Source: Rhizobium rhizogenes NBRC 13257 (GTDB lineage: Bacteria > Pseudomonadota > Alphaproteobacteria > Rhizobiales > Rhizobiaceae). Taken from it: 64,000 bases of DNA. The position numbers and the translations under genes are program-made. The notes beneath the pieces were generated by a model. The model was given only the letters and a program-made list of their open reading frames with translations. It was not told where the DNA came from and searched no databases. This document shows, one piece after another, positions 50,640 through 59,493 of this stretch; position 1 is the first letter of the stretch; each line of letters begins with the position of its first letter. The stretch covers positions 124,001-188,000 of the forward strand of contig NZ_BAYX01000013.1 in the NCBI RefSeq assembly GCF_000696095.1, written 5' to 3'.

Positions 50640-51713
50640 TTAGCGAACCCAGTTATTCCACCGCTCCAGCAACTCCGCGGCATGATCGTTGATCCATTTG
50701 GCGTCTGGAATGACGATACTGTCGCGCACGTCTTCGGTGCTCGGCATCTGGTCGCGAACTGCTTGCGGCATCACTTTAATTGCCGCGCTGCTAGGCGGCG
50801 TGCACAATAGTGCCTCGCACACCTTGGCCTGGATGTCCGGGGAATCCAACCAGAAGGCGATGAGCTTCAGAGCATTGTCTCGATTGGGCGCTCCCCTGAT
50901 AACCGTGAGGCGATCGCCCACCAGAAACGCCGCTTTGTTCGACCAGGCGATTGAACGTCCTTCTGCCTTGAGCGCGCTTGCCCTCGTTAGCCAGATCTGC
51001 CCGATGCTGTAATCGTTCTCACGGAACCCCTGGACGCTCTGATCTCCGGTTTTCCACCAGAGTGAGATGGACGGCCGCAATGCGTCAAGCTTCTTGAGGG
51101 CGCGATCGACGTCGAGCGGAAAGAGGTCGTCGCGCTTGACCCCATCTGCCAAAAGGGCGGCTGCCATGACGCGCCACGGATCGTCGAAATTCGGAAACGA
51201 GCGTCCGCCCGGAAACTTTGAAGTATCCCACATATCCGCCCAGGTCACGGGCCGGTTGCCTTTGAAGGCTTGCGGATCGTAGGCCATCAATGTGGCTGTC
51301 GAAAACAGCCGCACGCCGGCCGGGATGCAGGCATCGGGAACGAGATCCTGACGATCCTTGAACTGTGTGCAAAAACTGTCAAGCGGTTCGGAAATCGCGA
51401 GATGATCCTTTGAGCTCACCTGGATTTCTCCGTCGGGGTAGAGATCCCAGCTGACGTTGCCGGTTTTCACCATCGCGGTCGCCTTGGCGCGCATCTCCGC
51501 GTTGGTTGCCGCAACGGAAACGACCTGGATACCGGTCTTAGCGGTGAACGGCTCGAACCACCATTTGCGTAGCGCCGCATCGTAGGCGCCGCCAGTCGTG
51601 GCGATCACGACCTGCTCGCTGGCAAGTGCTGGATTGGGCGTTTCTCCCAGAAGAATGGCTGCGCAAAACATAGCAATGCCGCTCAGCCGGATGGCTGCTC
51701 TTATTGTCATCAA
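50640..51713 (-). CDS. ABC transporter substrate-binding protein (PotD-like)
   Basis: A 357-residue periplasmic binding protein of the spermidine/putrescine and iron-type extracellular solute-binding group. A signal peptide covers about residues 1-32 (MMTIRAAIRLSGIAMFC to NPALASEQ). The mature start EQVVIATTGGAYDAALRKW and MAYDPQAFKGNRPVTWADMWD are family-like. The ligand cannot be told from sequence: polyamines, aminoethylphosphonate or other amines are all possible. It is the last gene of the leftward importer operon, following the second permease by 47 bases. Confidence 0.88.
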   Translation of the reverse strand: MMTIRAAIRLSGIAMFCAAILLGETPNPALASEQVVIATTGGAYDAALRKWWFEPFTAKTGIQVVSVAATNAEMRAKATAMVKTGNVSWDLYPDGEIQVSSKDHLAISEPLDSFCTQFKDRQDLVPDACIPAGVRLFSTATLMAYDPQAFKGNRPVTWADMWDTSKFPGGRSFPNFDDPWRVMAAALLADGVKRDDLFPLDVDRALKKLDALRPSISLWWKTGDQSVQGFRENDYSIGQIWLTRASALKAEGRSIAWSNKAAFLVGDRLTVIRGAPNRDNALKLIAFWLDSPDIQAKVCEALLCTPPSSAAIKVMPQAVRDQMPSTEDVRDSIVIPDAKWINDHAAELLERWNNWVR

Positions 51714-51760
51714 TGTTTTCCTCTTATGGATGTCCCCGCCTGCAGCGGGTGTTTCTGCCG

Positions 51761-52621
51761 CTAGTGCTGCTCCCGGCGGCTGTTCAGGAGATGTATGGAA
51801 CCCATCAAAAGCAGCGAAACGGCAACAATGATGACCGAGACGGCGGCAATGACAGGTGTCAGGTTGAAATCGATGTCCTCGAACATTTTCCGGCTGATCG
51901 TCTTGCCGCCGGTGTCAGAGATGAAGAAAGCCACGGTCGCTTCGTCAAAGGAGGTCAGGAAAGCAAAGACCGCGGCCGTTGCGACGGCCGGCGCGAGATT
52001 GGGAAGTGTCACCGCAAAGAAGGCTCTGAGCCGCCCCGCTCCGCAGCTCAAGGCCGCCAGTTCCAGCAACGGGTCTATTCTCTCCAATGCCGCGGAAACG
52101 ATGATGACGACAAAAGGCACCGCCAGCACCGAATGGGCAAGGACGAATCCGGTCAGGTTCCCCGTCAGTTGTAAAGGCGAGAAGACCAGATAGAGCGCGA
52201 CGCCGAAGACGATTGCCGGCACGATCATCGGTCCGAGGCAGAGGGCTTGCAGCAGTGCCTTGCCTGGTAATTTGCCACGGACGAGAGCAACCGCCGCCAT
52301 CGTCCCGATGGTCGTCGCTACGACAGTGGTTACTGCGGCGATCTGTAGGCTGAAGATGGTCGAGCGCAGCCAGTCGGGATCGGACAGATACGCCTCGAAC
52401 CAGCGTAGGGTCAGTCCCTGCGGTGGGAACGTGATATAGGAGGCGTCGCTGAGTGCCAGTGGTATCACCAGCAGCGTCGGAAGGACGAGAAAGAACAGCA
52501 CCGCCGCAATCATTAGATTGGAAGCATGTTGTGCCATCCGTGGCCAGACTGGACGATGCCGGCGGGCGTCGGACGACGGTGTTGCCAATCGCTGCGTCAC
52601 GGGTTGAGATTCAATGGACAC
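51761..52621 (-). CDS. ABC transporter permease (PotC-like)
   Basis: Inner-membrane subunit of the importer, 286 residues with about six helices. The EAA-type loop reads LAALSCGAGRLRAFFAVTLPNLAPAV (about residues 190-215), the contact to the ATPase. It overlaps the start-proximal permease by 11 bases. The N-terminal 30 residues are polar and vary within the family. Confidence 0.88.
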   Translation of the reverse strand: MSIESQPVTQRLATPSSDARRHRPVWPRMAQHASNLMIAAVLFFLVLPTLLVIPLALSDASYITFPPQGLTLRWFEAYLSDPDWLRSTIFSLQIAAVTTVVATTIGTMAAVALVRGKLPGKALLQALCLGPMIVPAIVFGVALYLVFSPLQLTGNLTGFVLAHSVLAVPFVVIIVSAALERIDPLLELAALSCGAGRLRAFFAVTLPNLAPAVATAAVFAFLTSFDEATVAFFISDTGGKTISRKMFEDIDFNLTPVIAAVSVIIVAVSLLLMGSIHLLNSRREQH

Positions 52622-53510
52622 TGTTCAAACCTTTGCTGAAAGAGAGTGCGCGGCGAAAGATCAGCACCAGCAGCAACGTCGCGGTGAGCAAGATGACTGA
52701 CAGGGCGGCGGCAAATGGCCAGTCCAGAAGGACGATTGTCTGCTGGCCGATCAGGGTCGCCATCATCAGCGTGCCGGGTCCGCCGACCAGGGCGGGGGTG
52801 ATGTAAAAGCCGATGGCGAGAATGAAGCAGATCACACAGCCGGCGAAGACGCCTGATAGGCTGAGTGGAAAGGTCACGCGCCAAAAGGCGACCGTCCGGC
52901 TGGCGCCGAGATTTCGTGCCGCCTGCTCGTACGCGCTCGGCACCGAGCGCAAGGCCGAATGGATCGGCAGGATCATGAAGGGCATCAGCACATGCGTCAT
53001 CGCGAGAATGACAGCGCCCTCAGTATAAAGCATCTTCAGAGGTGTCGAGATAACACCGAGCTGGATCAGACCGTCGTTGATGATGCCGTTGCGACCTAGC
53101 AGCACGATCCAGGCATAGGAGCGGACAAGCACCGAGGTCCAAAGCGGAATAAATAAGCATGCCGTTCCGAGCTTTGCCAACCTGCCCCGCATGTGCGCGA
53201 TCGCATAGGCGGTCGGATATCCGATTGCAAAACAGGCAATGGTCACGATCGCCGCGATGCGGAAGGTTCTGAGCAGGACCTGGATATAAAGTGGACTCTC
53301 GAAGACACGCTGGTAAGGGGCGAGGGGAGTTGCTCCGGAAAGGCTGATGCCGATAAGCCTGACCACCGGATAGACGAAGCCTCCCGCCAAGAGGAGGAGC
53401 AGCGGCAGAATCAGCAAGATGGCCAACAGTGGCGAATAATGGCGGCTCGACCCTGTGCGGATCCAGCGGAGGAAAGAGCCGGGCGATTGTCTCACGAGGG
53501 ATGATGCCAT
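52611..53510 (-). CDS. ABC transporter permease (PotB-like)
   Basis: First inner-membrane subunit of the importer, 299 residues with about six helices. The EAA loop is EQAARNLGASRTVAFWRVTFPLSLSGVF (about residues 193-220). The gene starts 3 bases after the ATPase gene and overlaps the second permease gene, so the whole importer is one transcript. Confidence 0.88.
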   Translation of the reverse strand: MASSLVRQSPGSFLRWIRTGSSRHYSPLLAILLILPLLLLLAGGFVYPVVRLIGISLSGATPLAPYQRVFESPLYIQVLLRTFRIAAIVTIACFAIGYPTAYAIAHMRGRLAKLGTACLFIPLWTSVLVRSYAWIVLLGRNGIINDGLIQLGVISTPLKMLYTEGAVILAMTHVLMPFMILPIHSALRSVPSAYEQAARNLGASRTVAFWRVTFPLSLSGVFAGCVICFILAIGFYITPALVGGPGTLMMATLIGQQTIVLLDWPFAAALSVILLTATLLLVLIFRRALSFSKGLNSVH

Positions 53511-53513
53511 GGA

Positions 53514-54620
53514 TTAGGCCCCCACTTTTGCAAACAGCCGCAAGGCGTTCGCCTCTGGGATGACGTCAACCAGGTCGCCTTGACGAAGGCCTGCCGCCAC
53601 ATGCCCGACGGGCATCTGGATCTGGAGCAGGCGGTCATCGCCATTTTGGGTTCGCACGAAGAAGAGGAAAAACGAACCGGCGAATACGGTTGCGTCTATG
53701 GTGCCGGTCAGAATGGCGCCGCGGTCGCGACCGTGAGGCGCTAGCGACAACCGTTCGGGGCGCACCGCGATGCTGACAGCTTGGCGAGAGGAAAAGGGGC
53801 TTGCCCCGTCTTCGGCCGCCGCCGTAGCAACGACGTTGCCGCCTTTTGGCCGCACCATGTAGTTCCCGCTATCTTGACCGAGATATTCGCCGTCGAGAAA
53901 GTTCATGCGACCAATGAAGTCTCCGACAAAGGCTGAGACGGGCGAGCGGTAAAGCTCGAGCGGCGATCCAACCTGGGCCAGACGGCCTTTTGCCACCACT
54001 GCTACGCGGTCGGACATGGTGAGCGCTTCCTCCTGGTCATGCGTCACATAGATGACGGTCGCCCCGAGTCGTTGCTGCAAGCTCTTGATTTCCAGTTGCA
54101 GCGCCTCGCGCAGTTTCTTGTCGAGGGCCCCAAGTGGTTCGTCCATCAAGAGAACGGGCGGCTCGAAGACGATTGCCCGAGCGACGGCCACGCGTTGCTG
54201 CTGGCCTCCGGAGAGTTGATGGGGATATCGATCGCCATAGCCGTTAAGATGTACCTGCGCCAGCACCGCCTCCACCTTGCTGCTGATGAGATCTTTGTCC
54301 ATTCGGCGCATGCGCAACGGAAAAGCGATGTTGGCCGCCACCGTCAGATGCGGGAAAAGGGCATAGCGCTGGAACACCATACCGATGTTGCGCCTGTTTG
54401 GTGCCATATAGGTAACGTCGCGACGGCCGATCATGATCTGACCGTTGCTCGGGCTCTCGAAACCAGCGATCATCGTTAGTAGCGTCGTCTTGCCAGAGCC
54501 CGAAGGCCCGAGGATCGACAGGAACTCACCTGCCCGGATGGCCAGTGAAATGCCATCTACAGCAAGCGATGTGTCATATCGCTTTTCAACCCCTTGCAGC
54601 GTAAGTGCTTCACCAATCAA
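53514..54620 (-). CDS. ABC transporter ATP-binding protein (PotA-like)
   Basis: ATPase of the importer, 368 residues. Walker A is GPSGSGKTT (about residues 36-44), the signature LSGGQQQRVAVARAI, Walker B PVLLMDEPLGALDKKLR, followed by the switch His in VTHDQEEA. A C-terminal TOBE-type regulatory domain fills residues 270-368. The start is TTG at 54620 with GGAGAGG about 6 bases upstream; a much longer open frame to 54863 would cross the operator and gntR start and is rejected. It is first in the operon, divergent from gntR. Confidence 0.9.
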   Translation of the reverse strand: MIGEALTLQGVEKRYDTSLAVDGISLAIRAGEFLSILGPSGSGKTTLLTMIAGFESPSNGQIMIGRRDVTYMAPNRRNIGMVFQRYALFPHLTVAANIAFPLRMRRMDKDLISSKVEAVLAQVHLNGYGDRYPHQLSGGQQQRVAVARAIVFEPPVLLMDEPLGALDKKLREALQLEIKSLQQRLGATVIYVTHDQEEALTMSDRVAVVAKGRLAQVGSPLELYRSPVSAFVGDFIGRMNFLDGEYLGQDSGNYMVRPKGGNVVATAAAEDGASPFSSRQAVSIAVRPERLSLAPHGRDRGAILTGTIDATVFAGSFFLFFVRTQNGDDRLLQIQMPVGHVAAGLRQGDLVDVIPEANALRLFAKVGA

Positions 54621-54796
54621 AGTTCCTCTCCTTCTTGTTGTCGTTTTGAAACGTGTCCGTTTGCGTCGGCGTCGCAAGCCGTTCACCGACCTCCTGGCTT
54701 CTGGTCCGGTTCCCGAGTTGAACTTTGGGAAGACGGGGATTTGCGAAAGTGTTATGAATTTTAATGTCACATAATGTTTGCAAGCACGTCGCTTTT

Positions 54797-54818
54797 CATT
54801 TTTGTTGCAACAAAATTG
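54797..54818. promoter_or_regulatory. Candidate GntR-type operator, site C
   Basis: A palindrome with core TTTTTGTTGCAACAAAA, in the gap between the divergent importer operon and gntR. It lies about 33 bases before the gntR start. FCD/FadR-type GntR proteins typically bind TTGT-x-ACAA palindromes, so autoregulation and control of the importer are likely. Confidence 0.72.
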
Positions 54819-54850
54819 ACGCTTGTCAAAGGGAATTGGAGAAATTTTCA

Positions 54851-55555
54851 TTGGAAATGGCACCGGAAGACGAAGGAAACCATCAGCATCAGCCCAATCG
54901 ATTGGGCGAAATGGCCTATCACAATATGAAGGAGCGACTGATCCGAGGCGCTTTTTCGCCTGGCGACAAGCTCACAATCCGCGCAGTTTCGGAAATGCTG
55001 GATGTCAGCTCGACACCCGCTCGCGATGCCATTAACCGCCTGGTGATCGATGGGGCGCTCATCTACTCTGGCCCGAAAACCGTCATCGTTCCTCATTTAA
55101 GATTGTCGGATCTCGAGGAGATTACGCAGATGCGCCTAGCGCTGGAGGGGCTCGCGGCGGCGCTATCCGTCAAGGGCGCAAGCGAGGCGGCGATCGAAGA
55201 ACTTGAGCTATTTCAGGCGAAAATCGACGCTGCATTGGATGAAAAGCGTTATTTTGACGCCCTCTGGCATAATAAGGAGTTCCATTTTGCGATCTACCGT
55301 CTGAGCGGTATGCCCTATCTTTTGCAGATGATCGAGACTCTGTGGCTACGGGTTGGTGCGTCATTTAACGGACTCTATCCAGAGTTTTCCGAGACACGCT
55401 ACGGTGCTCGCAATCATCGTTCCGCGATAGAGGCGCTTGTTGAAAAGGATGCCGCCGCTGCCCGCGCCGCCATCGAGAACGACATTCGTGATGGATTTCG
55501 CCAGATGAAAAAAATCAGCGCAGACCGCGATCAAAGGAATCTCTCCCGCCGCTGA
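54851..55555 (+). CDS. GntR-family regulator (FCD/FadR type)
   Basis: A 234-residue repressor-type regulator. The winged-helix part spans about residues 15-85 (YHNMKERLIRGAFSPGDKLTIRAVSEMLDVSSTPARDAINRLVIDG). The FCD ligand-binding part spans about 95-225, with metal-ligand type blocks ITQMRLALEGLAA, HNKEFHFAIYRLSG and ARNHRSAIEAL. Start TTG at 54851 has GGAG about 9 bases upstream; ATG at 54857 is the alternative. It sits between the importer and the catabolic genes and beside two matching palindromes, so it most likely represses both until the substrate is present. Confidence 0.88.
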   Translation: MEMAPEDEGNHQHQPNRLGEMAYHNMKERLIRGAFSPGDKLTIRAVSEMLDVSSTPARDAINRLVIDGALIYSGPKTVIVPHLRLSDLEEITQMRLALEGLAAALSVKGASEAAIEELELFQAKIDAALDEKRYFDALWHNKEFHFAIYRLSGMPYLLQMIETLWLRVGASFNGLYPEFSETRYGARNHRSAIEALVEKDAAAARAAIENDIRDGFRQMKKISADRDQRNLSRR

Positions 55556-55586
55556 ATAATTATGTTGCACTTTCCTGCTCTCCATG

Positions 55587-55608
55587 TTTTTTTGATGCAA
55601 CAAAAATG
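55587..55608. promoter_or_regulatory. Candidate GntR-type operator, site D
   Basis: Palindrome with core TTTGATGCAACAAAAATG, aligned base for base with site C. It lies about 45 bases before the aminotransferase start, a position fit for repression of the catabolic operon. Confidence 0.68.
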
Positions 55609-55652
55609 TGAACGGGATGCGAACATGCATCTCTGAACGGAGAGGGCAAGGC

Positions 55653-57014
55653 ATGCTTCATCAGGATTTTCCATCATTTCGGCGTGCTTCGCTCAGATCA
55701 CGCTCGCAATATTTCTTCGAGCGCGGGCAGATCGTGTTTCCCGATGGAACCACGCGCGTCACCGTCGAGCGCGATCCTCTGCCGACCTACATTTCCCGCG
55801 GTGAGGGCGCCTATCTGATCGACGTCGACGGCAATCGGCTCCTCGACCTCAACAACAATTTCACCACGCTGATCCATGGTCACGGTTACCTGCCCGTCGC
55901 CGACGCAATTGCGGATCTCCTGCAGAAAGGAACCTGCTTTTCCAATCCAACGGAACACGAGCTTGGATTGGCGGAACTGCTCGTGCAGCGCATTCCCGCG
56001 ATCGAGCACATTCGCTTCGTCAATAGCGGCACCGAGGCCGTCATGTTCGCCATCAAGGCAGCGCGCGCCTTTACCGGGCGGTCGCGCATTGCCCGCGTCG
56101 AAGGAGCCTATCACGGTGCCTATGATTGGGCCGAGGTAAGCCAAGGCGCGTCGCCAACGTCATGGGGACCAGCGGACACCCCGGCATCCACGACCTCTTA
56201 TGCCGGCGCGCCGGAAAGTGTTGCCGAAGAGGTCGATGTGATCCGTTTCAATGATGTTGAAGGCCTGGAGCGGCGGTTGGCCGTGTCGGGCAGTGACCTT
56301 GCCTGCATCCTGATCGATCCAATGCCGAGCAGGGCAGGTTTGATCGCCCCTGAGCCAGCCTTCATCGAAGCCGTCTCCGATCTTGCCCGACAACATGGCG
56401 TTCTCGTCGTAGCCGATGAAGTGCTGAATCTGCGGCAAGGATATCGCGGTGCATCGGCGCGTTTCGGGCTCGTGCCGGATCTTATTGCTGCCGGAAAGAT
56501 CATCGGCGGCGGCTTTCCGGTCGGCGCGGTTGGTGGTCGCAAGGAGGTGATGGGGGTGTTCGCAAGCTCGGGCGCGAGGCCGGCACTGCCGCAAGGCGGC
56601 ACTTTTTCGGCCAATCCGGTGTCAATGGTCGCAGGAAGAGTGGCTATGGAGGCACTGACGTCGGCAAGCTTCGAGCGTCTTGATGAAATGGGTGCGCGTG
56701 TGCGCGACGGCCTTTCTGCCGCGATCGCGCATCATGACGCACCATTTATCGTCACCGGTTCGGCTTCGCTTTTTCGCATCCACCCCAAGCGGCAGGTGCC
56801 CCGTGACTATCGGCAGGCCTTCCCGACACCGGAACAGAGCAGTTGGATGACCAATCTGACAAGCCATTTCCGTCAACTCGATATCCTCTTGCCCTTTGGG
56901 GCCGCCGCCTGCCTCTCCACGGCAATGACGAATACCGATCTTGATTTGATCGTCGAAGTCTTCGGCGATTTCCTCGAAACCTACGAAGCCGATTTTGCTG
57001 GAGCAACCGCATGA
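55653..57014 (+). CDS. Class III aminotransferase (glutamate-1-semialdehyde aminomutase-like)
   Basis: A 453-residue PLP enzyme. The family blocks are RFVNSGTEAVMFAIKAARAFTGR, VEGAYHGAYDW, VVADEVLNLRQGYRG (cofactor Asp) and AAGKIIGGGFPVGAVGGRKEVM with the PLP lysine. It resembles the HemL group, but the cell's haem gene would not sit in an accessory operon with an importer; a catabolic transaminase or aminomutase for the imported amine is more likely. ATG at 55653 (MLHQDFPSF) has AAGG upstream. The stop overlaps the ThDP enzyme start. Confidence 0.85.
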   Translation: MLHQDFPSFRRASLRSRSQYFFERGQIVFPDGTTRVTVERDPLPTYISRGEGAYLIDVDGNRLLDLNNNFTTLIHGHGYLPVADAIADLLQKGTCFSNPTEHELGLAELLVQRIPAIEHIRFVNSGTEAVMFAIKAARAFTGRSRIARVEGAYHGAYDWAEVSQGASPTSWGPADTPASTTSYAGAPESVAEEVDVIRFNDVEGLERRLAVSGSDLACILIDPMPSRAGLIAPEPAFIEAVSDLARQHGVLVVADEVLNLRQGYRGASARFGLVPDLIAAGKIIGGGFPVGAVGGRKEVMGVFASSGARPALPQGGTFSANPVSMVAGRVAMEALTSASFERLDEMGARVRDGLSAAIAHHDAPFIVTGSASLFRIHPKRQVPRDYRQAFPTPEQSSWMTNLTSHFRQLDILLPFGAAACLSTAMTNTDLDLIVEVFGDFLETYEADFAGATA

Positions 57015-58723
57015 CCACGAAGTCCTTGGAAACTGTCGCCGAATGCCTGGCCCGTTCGCTGGTGCGCCATGACGTCACCCATATATTCGCCCAAAGCCTA
57101 CCATCAGCGCTCATCCTCGCTGCTGAAGCGGCAGGCATTCGCCAGGTCGCTTACCGGCAGGAGAATATGGGCGGCGCTATGGCCGATGGCTATGCTCGAC
57201 GATCCGGAAAGATCGGCGTGGTGGCTGCCCAGAATGGTCCGGCTGCCACGCTGCTGGTGCCTCCGATGGCCGAAGCGCTAAAGGCGAGCGTTCCGATTAT
57301 AGCACTTGTGCAGGAAGTCGAGCGCGATCAGATGGATCGGAACGCGTTTCAGGAGCTCGACCATATCGCGCTCTTCCAATCCTGCACGAAATGGGTGCGC
57401 AGGGTCATGGTCCCGGAACGAATCGAGGACTATATTGATGCCGCCTTCACTGCTGCTGCCTCCGGTCGGCCCGGACCAGTTGCGTTACTGTTGCCTGCCG
57501 ATCTGCTGCGCTTAGAGCTTGGTGTTAAAACGCCATCACGATCTCTGAATCTCGGCCATTGGCCGCTTGATCGGTCGTGTCCTGATCGTGCGACATTGCA
57601 AAGGGCAGCGGAGTTGATTGCGAATGCCCACAATCCCGTGGTAGTCGCGGGTGGCGGTGTCCTCGGCAGCGATGCCTGCCATGAACTGGCCATGTTGCAG
57701 GATCTGGCTGTACTCCCAATTTTGACCACCAACATGGGCAAGGGCGCGGTTAATGAACATCATCCGCTTTCGGCCGGCGTCTTAGGATCACTCGTGGGTC
57801 CGCGGTCACTCGGACGCCATACGGCTGCTCTGGTCGGTGACGCAGACCTTGTCATTCTGGTTGGAACGCGAACCAATCAGAACGGCACGGATAGTTGGCG
57901 GCAAATTCCTGCTGGTGCCCAGGTGATCCACATCGATGTCGACCCTCAGGAAATCGGCCGCAATTATCAGGCGCTGCGCCTGGTCGGGGATGCGCGTGAG
58001 ACACTCAGAGAGCTTGTTCATGCACTGAACGCGCTAGATCTATCCCAACGTCGGGACCAACGGACTGCTGTTATCGACCGCATAGCCGAGTGCTGGCGGC
58101 AGTTCGATGAGGATCGGCATCAGCTCGTGCATGCCACTGCGTCGCCGATCCGCCCGGAACGCATCATGGCGGAACTGCAGGCGTCATTGACGCCGCAAAC
58201 GACCGTTGTTGCGGATGCAAGCTATTCATCGATGTGGGTCGTCGGCCAATTGCGATCACTTGCTTCAGGAATGCGGTTCCTGACGCCGCGCGGTCTTGCG
58301 GGGCTGGGATGGGGCCTGCCTCTGGCTCTTGGCGCAAAGGCAGCCAGACCCGAGCATCCGGTGGTCGCCATGGTTGGCGACGGCGGGTTCGCCCATAGCT
58401 GGGCGGAGATGGAAACCATGGTTCGCTCCGATCTTCCCATCACCATCATCCTTCTCAATAACGGTATCCTCGGTTTCCAGCGGGATGCCGAGACTGTGAA
58501 GTTCGGGCGCTTCACATCCGCGTGCCATTTTGCGCCTGTCGACCATATGCAGATTGCTCAAGCCTGCGGATGCCCGGCAGTGCGTGTCGAGGATCCAGCT
58601 GAGCTCAAGGCTCATCTACAGGGTGGACTGGCAGGCAAGGGGCCGCTGTTTATCGAGGTCATGACAGATCCTGAGGCTCACCCGGCTTTGTCCTTGTTTG
58701 CCGGCCTGGATGAGGCGGCATGA
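57011..58723 (+). CDS. Thiamine diphosphate-dependent enzyme (acetolactate synthase-like)
   Basis: A 570-residue ThDP enzyme with the full three-domain layout. The catalytic Glu is in YRQENMGGAMADGYAR (about residue 53). The central domain has VVAGGGVLGSDACHEL and IHIDVDPQEIGRNYQAL. The ThDP-binding GDG...NN block is MVGDGGFAHSWAEMETMV to IILLNN (about 455-480). It may decarboxylate or condense a 2-oxo acid produced by the neighbouring transaminase. It overlaps its neighbours on both sides as ATGA. Confidence 0.88.
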   Translation: MTTKSLETVAECLARSLVRHDVTHIFAQSLPSALILAAEAAGIRQVAYRQENMGGAMADGYARRSGKIGVVAAQNGPAATLLVPPMAEALKASVPIIALVQEVERDQMDRNAFQELDHIALFQSCTKWVRRVMVPERIEDYIDAAFTAAASGRPGPVALLLPADLLRLELGVKTPSRSLNLGHWPLDRSCPDRATLQRAAELIANAHNPVVVAGGGVLGSDACHELAMLQDLAVLPILTTNMGKGAVNEHHPLSAGVLGSLVGPRSLGRHTAALVGDADLVILVGTRTNQNGTDSWRQIPAGAQVIHIDVDPQEIGRNYQALRLVGDARETLRELVHALNALDLSQRRDQRTAVIDRIAECWRQFDEDRHQLVHATASPIRPERIMAELQASLTPQTTVVADASYSSMWVVGQLRSLASGMRFLTPRGLAGLGWGLPLALGAKAARPEHPVVAMVGDGGFAHSWAEMETMVRSDLPITIILLNNGILGFQRDAETVKFGRFTSACHFAPVDHMQIAQACGCPAVRVEDPAELKAHLQGGLAGKGPLFIEVMTDPEAHPALSLFAGLDEAA

Positions 58724-59493
58724 TGCCAGAGCCGTCTCGCATCGCCGTCGTGACAGGAGGGACGAGCGGTATCGGATTGGCGACAGCGCGAAAGCTATTG
58801 GCGGCAGGGCATTGCGTCGCCATCTTCAGTCACAGTGCTAAAACTGTGACTGACGCAACCGCCGTGCTTTCCGCGGAGTTCGGATCTGGACGGGTCTTGG
58901 GTCGAGTTGTCGATCTGTCGGATTCTGTGGCTGTTGCCAAATTCTTCGAAGAGCTCTCATCCACCTGGGGAGACGCCCAAATTCTCGTCTGCAACGCCGG
59001 GATATCGCCCAAAGGCCTAGCCGGTCCTCGGCGGTTCGAGGATATCGGGCTGGAGGAATGGAACGAAGTGCTGGCCGTGAATCTGACCGGCACCATGCTA
59101 TGTTGTCAGGCAGTCGTCAGTGGAATGCGACAGGCGGGATTCGGACGCATCATTTTGATCGGATCGCTCGCTGGGCGCACACGGCCCCGCATCGCCGGTG
59201 GCGCTTACGCCGCCAGCAAGGCAGCATTGGCCGGTCTTATGCGCGCGCTTGTCGGATCGTGCGGTCCTTTCGGCATAACCGTTAATCTCGTGGCGCCTGG
59301 CAGGATCTTGACGCCCTTGACTGGCGATCCCGATACGCCAGCCAATCGGGAAGCTGTCGGACGCATTCCTTCTGCCAGATTGGGAACGCCGGAGGACATC
59401 GCCGCCTCCGTTGCCTTCCTGGCGTCGGAGGACGCGGGATTCGTTAATGGTGCAATCCTCGATATCAACGGGGGCGAATATGCGCCAGCCTAG
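58720..59493 (+). CDS. Short-chain dehydrogenase/reductase
   Basis: A 257-residue classical SDR. The cofactor motif is VVTGGTSGIGLATA at about residues 10-23, NAGISPKG follows, the catalytic serine is in LIGSLAG, and the YxxxK is in YAASKAALAGLMRAL. PGRILTPLT and FVNGAILDINGGEY close the chain as usual. It probably reduces or oxidises an intermediate of the pathway. It is coupled to the ThDP gene by ATGA. Confidence 0.9.
   Translation: MMPEPSRIAVVTGGTSGIGLATARKLLAAGHCVAIFSHSAKTVTDATAVLSAEFGSGRVLGRVVDLSDSVAVAKFFEELSSTWGDAQILVCNAGISPKGLAGPRRFEDIGLEEWNEVLAVNLTGTMLCCQAVVSGMRQAGFGRIILIGSLAGRTRPRIAGGAYAASKAALAGLMRALVGSCGPFGITVNLVAPGRILTPLTGDPDTPANREAVGRIPSARLGTPEDIAASVAFLASEDAGFVNGAILDINGGEYAPA

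Noticed and set aside
53514..54863. Longest open frame for the PotA-like ATPase
   Set aside because: The extra 81 residues cross the palindromic operator and the gntR start and are not like the family.
55653..57014. Calling the class III aminotransferase hemL
   Set aside because: It is in a substrate-import operon under a GntR regulator; housekeeping haem synthesis is unlikely there.
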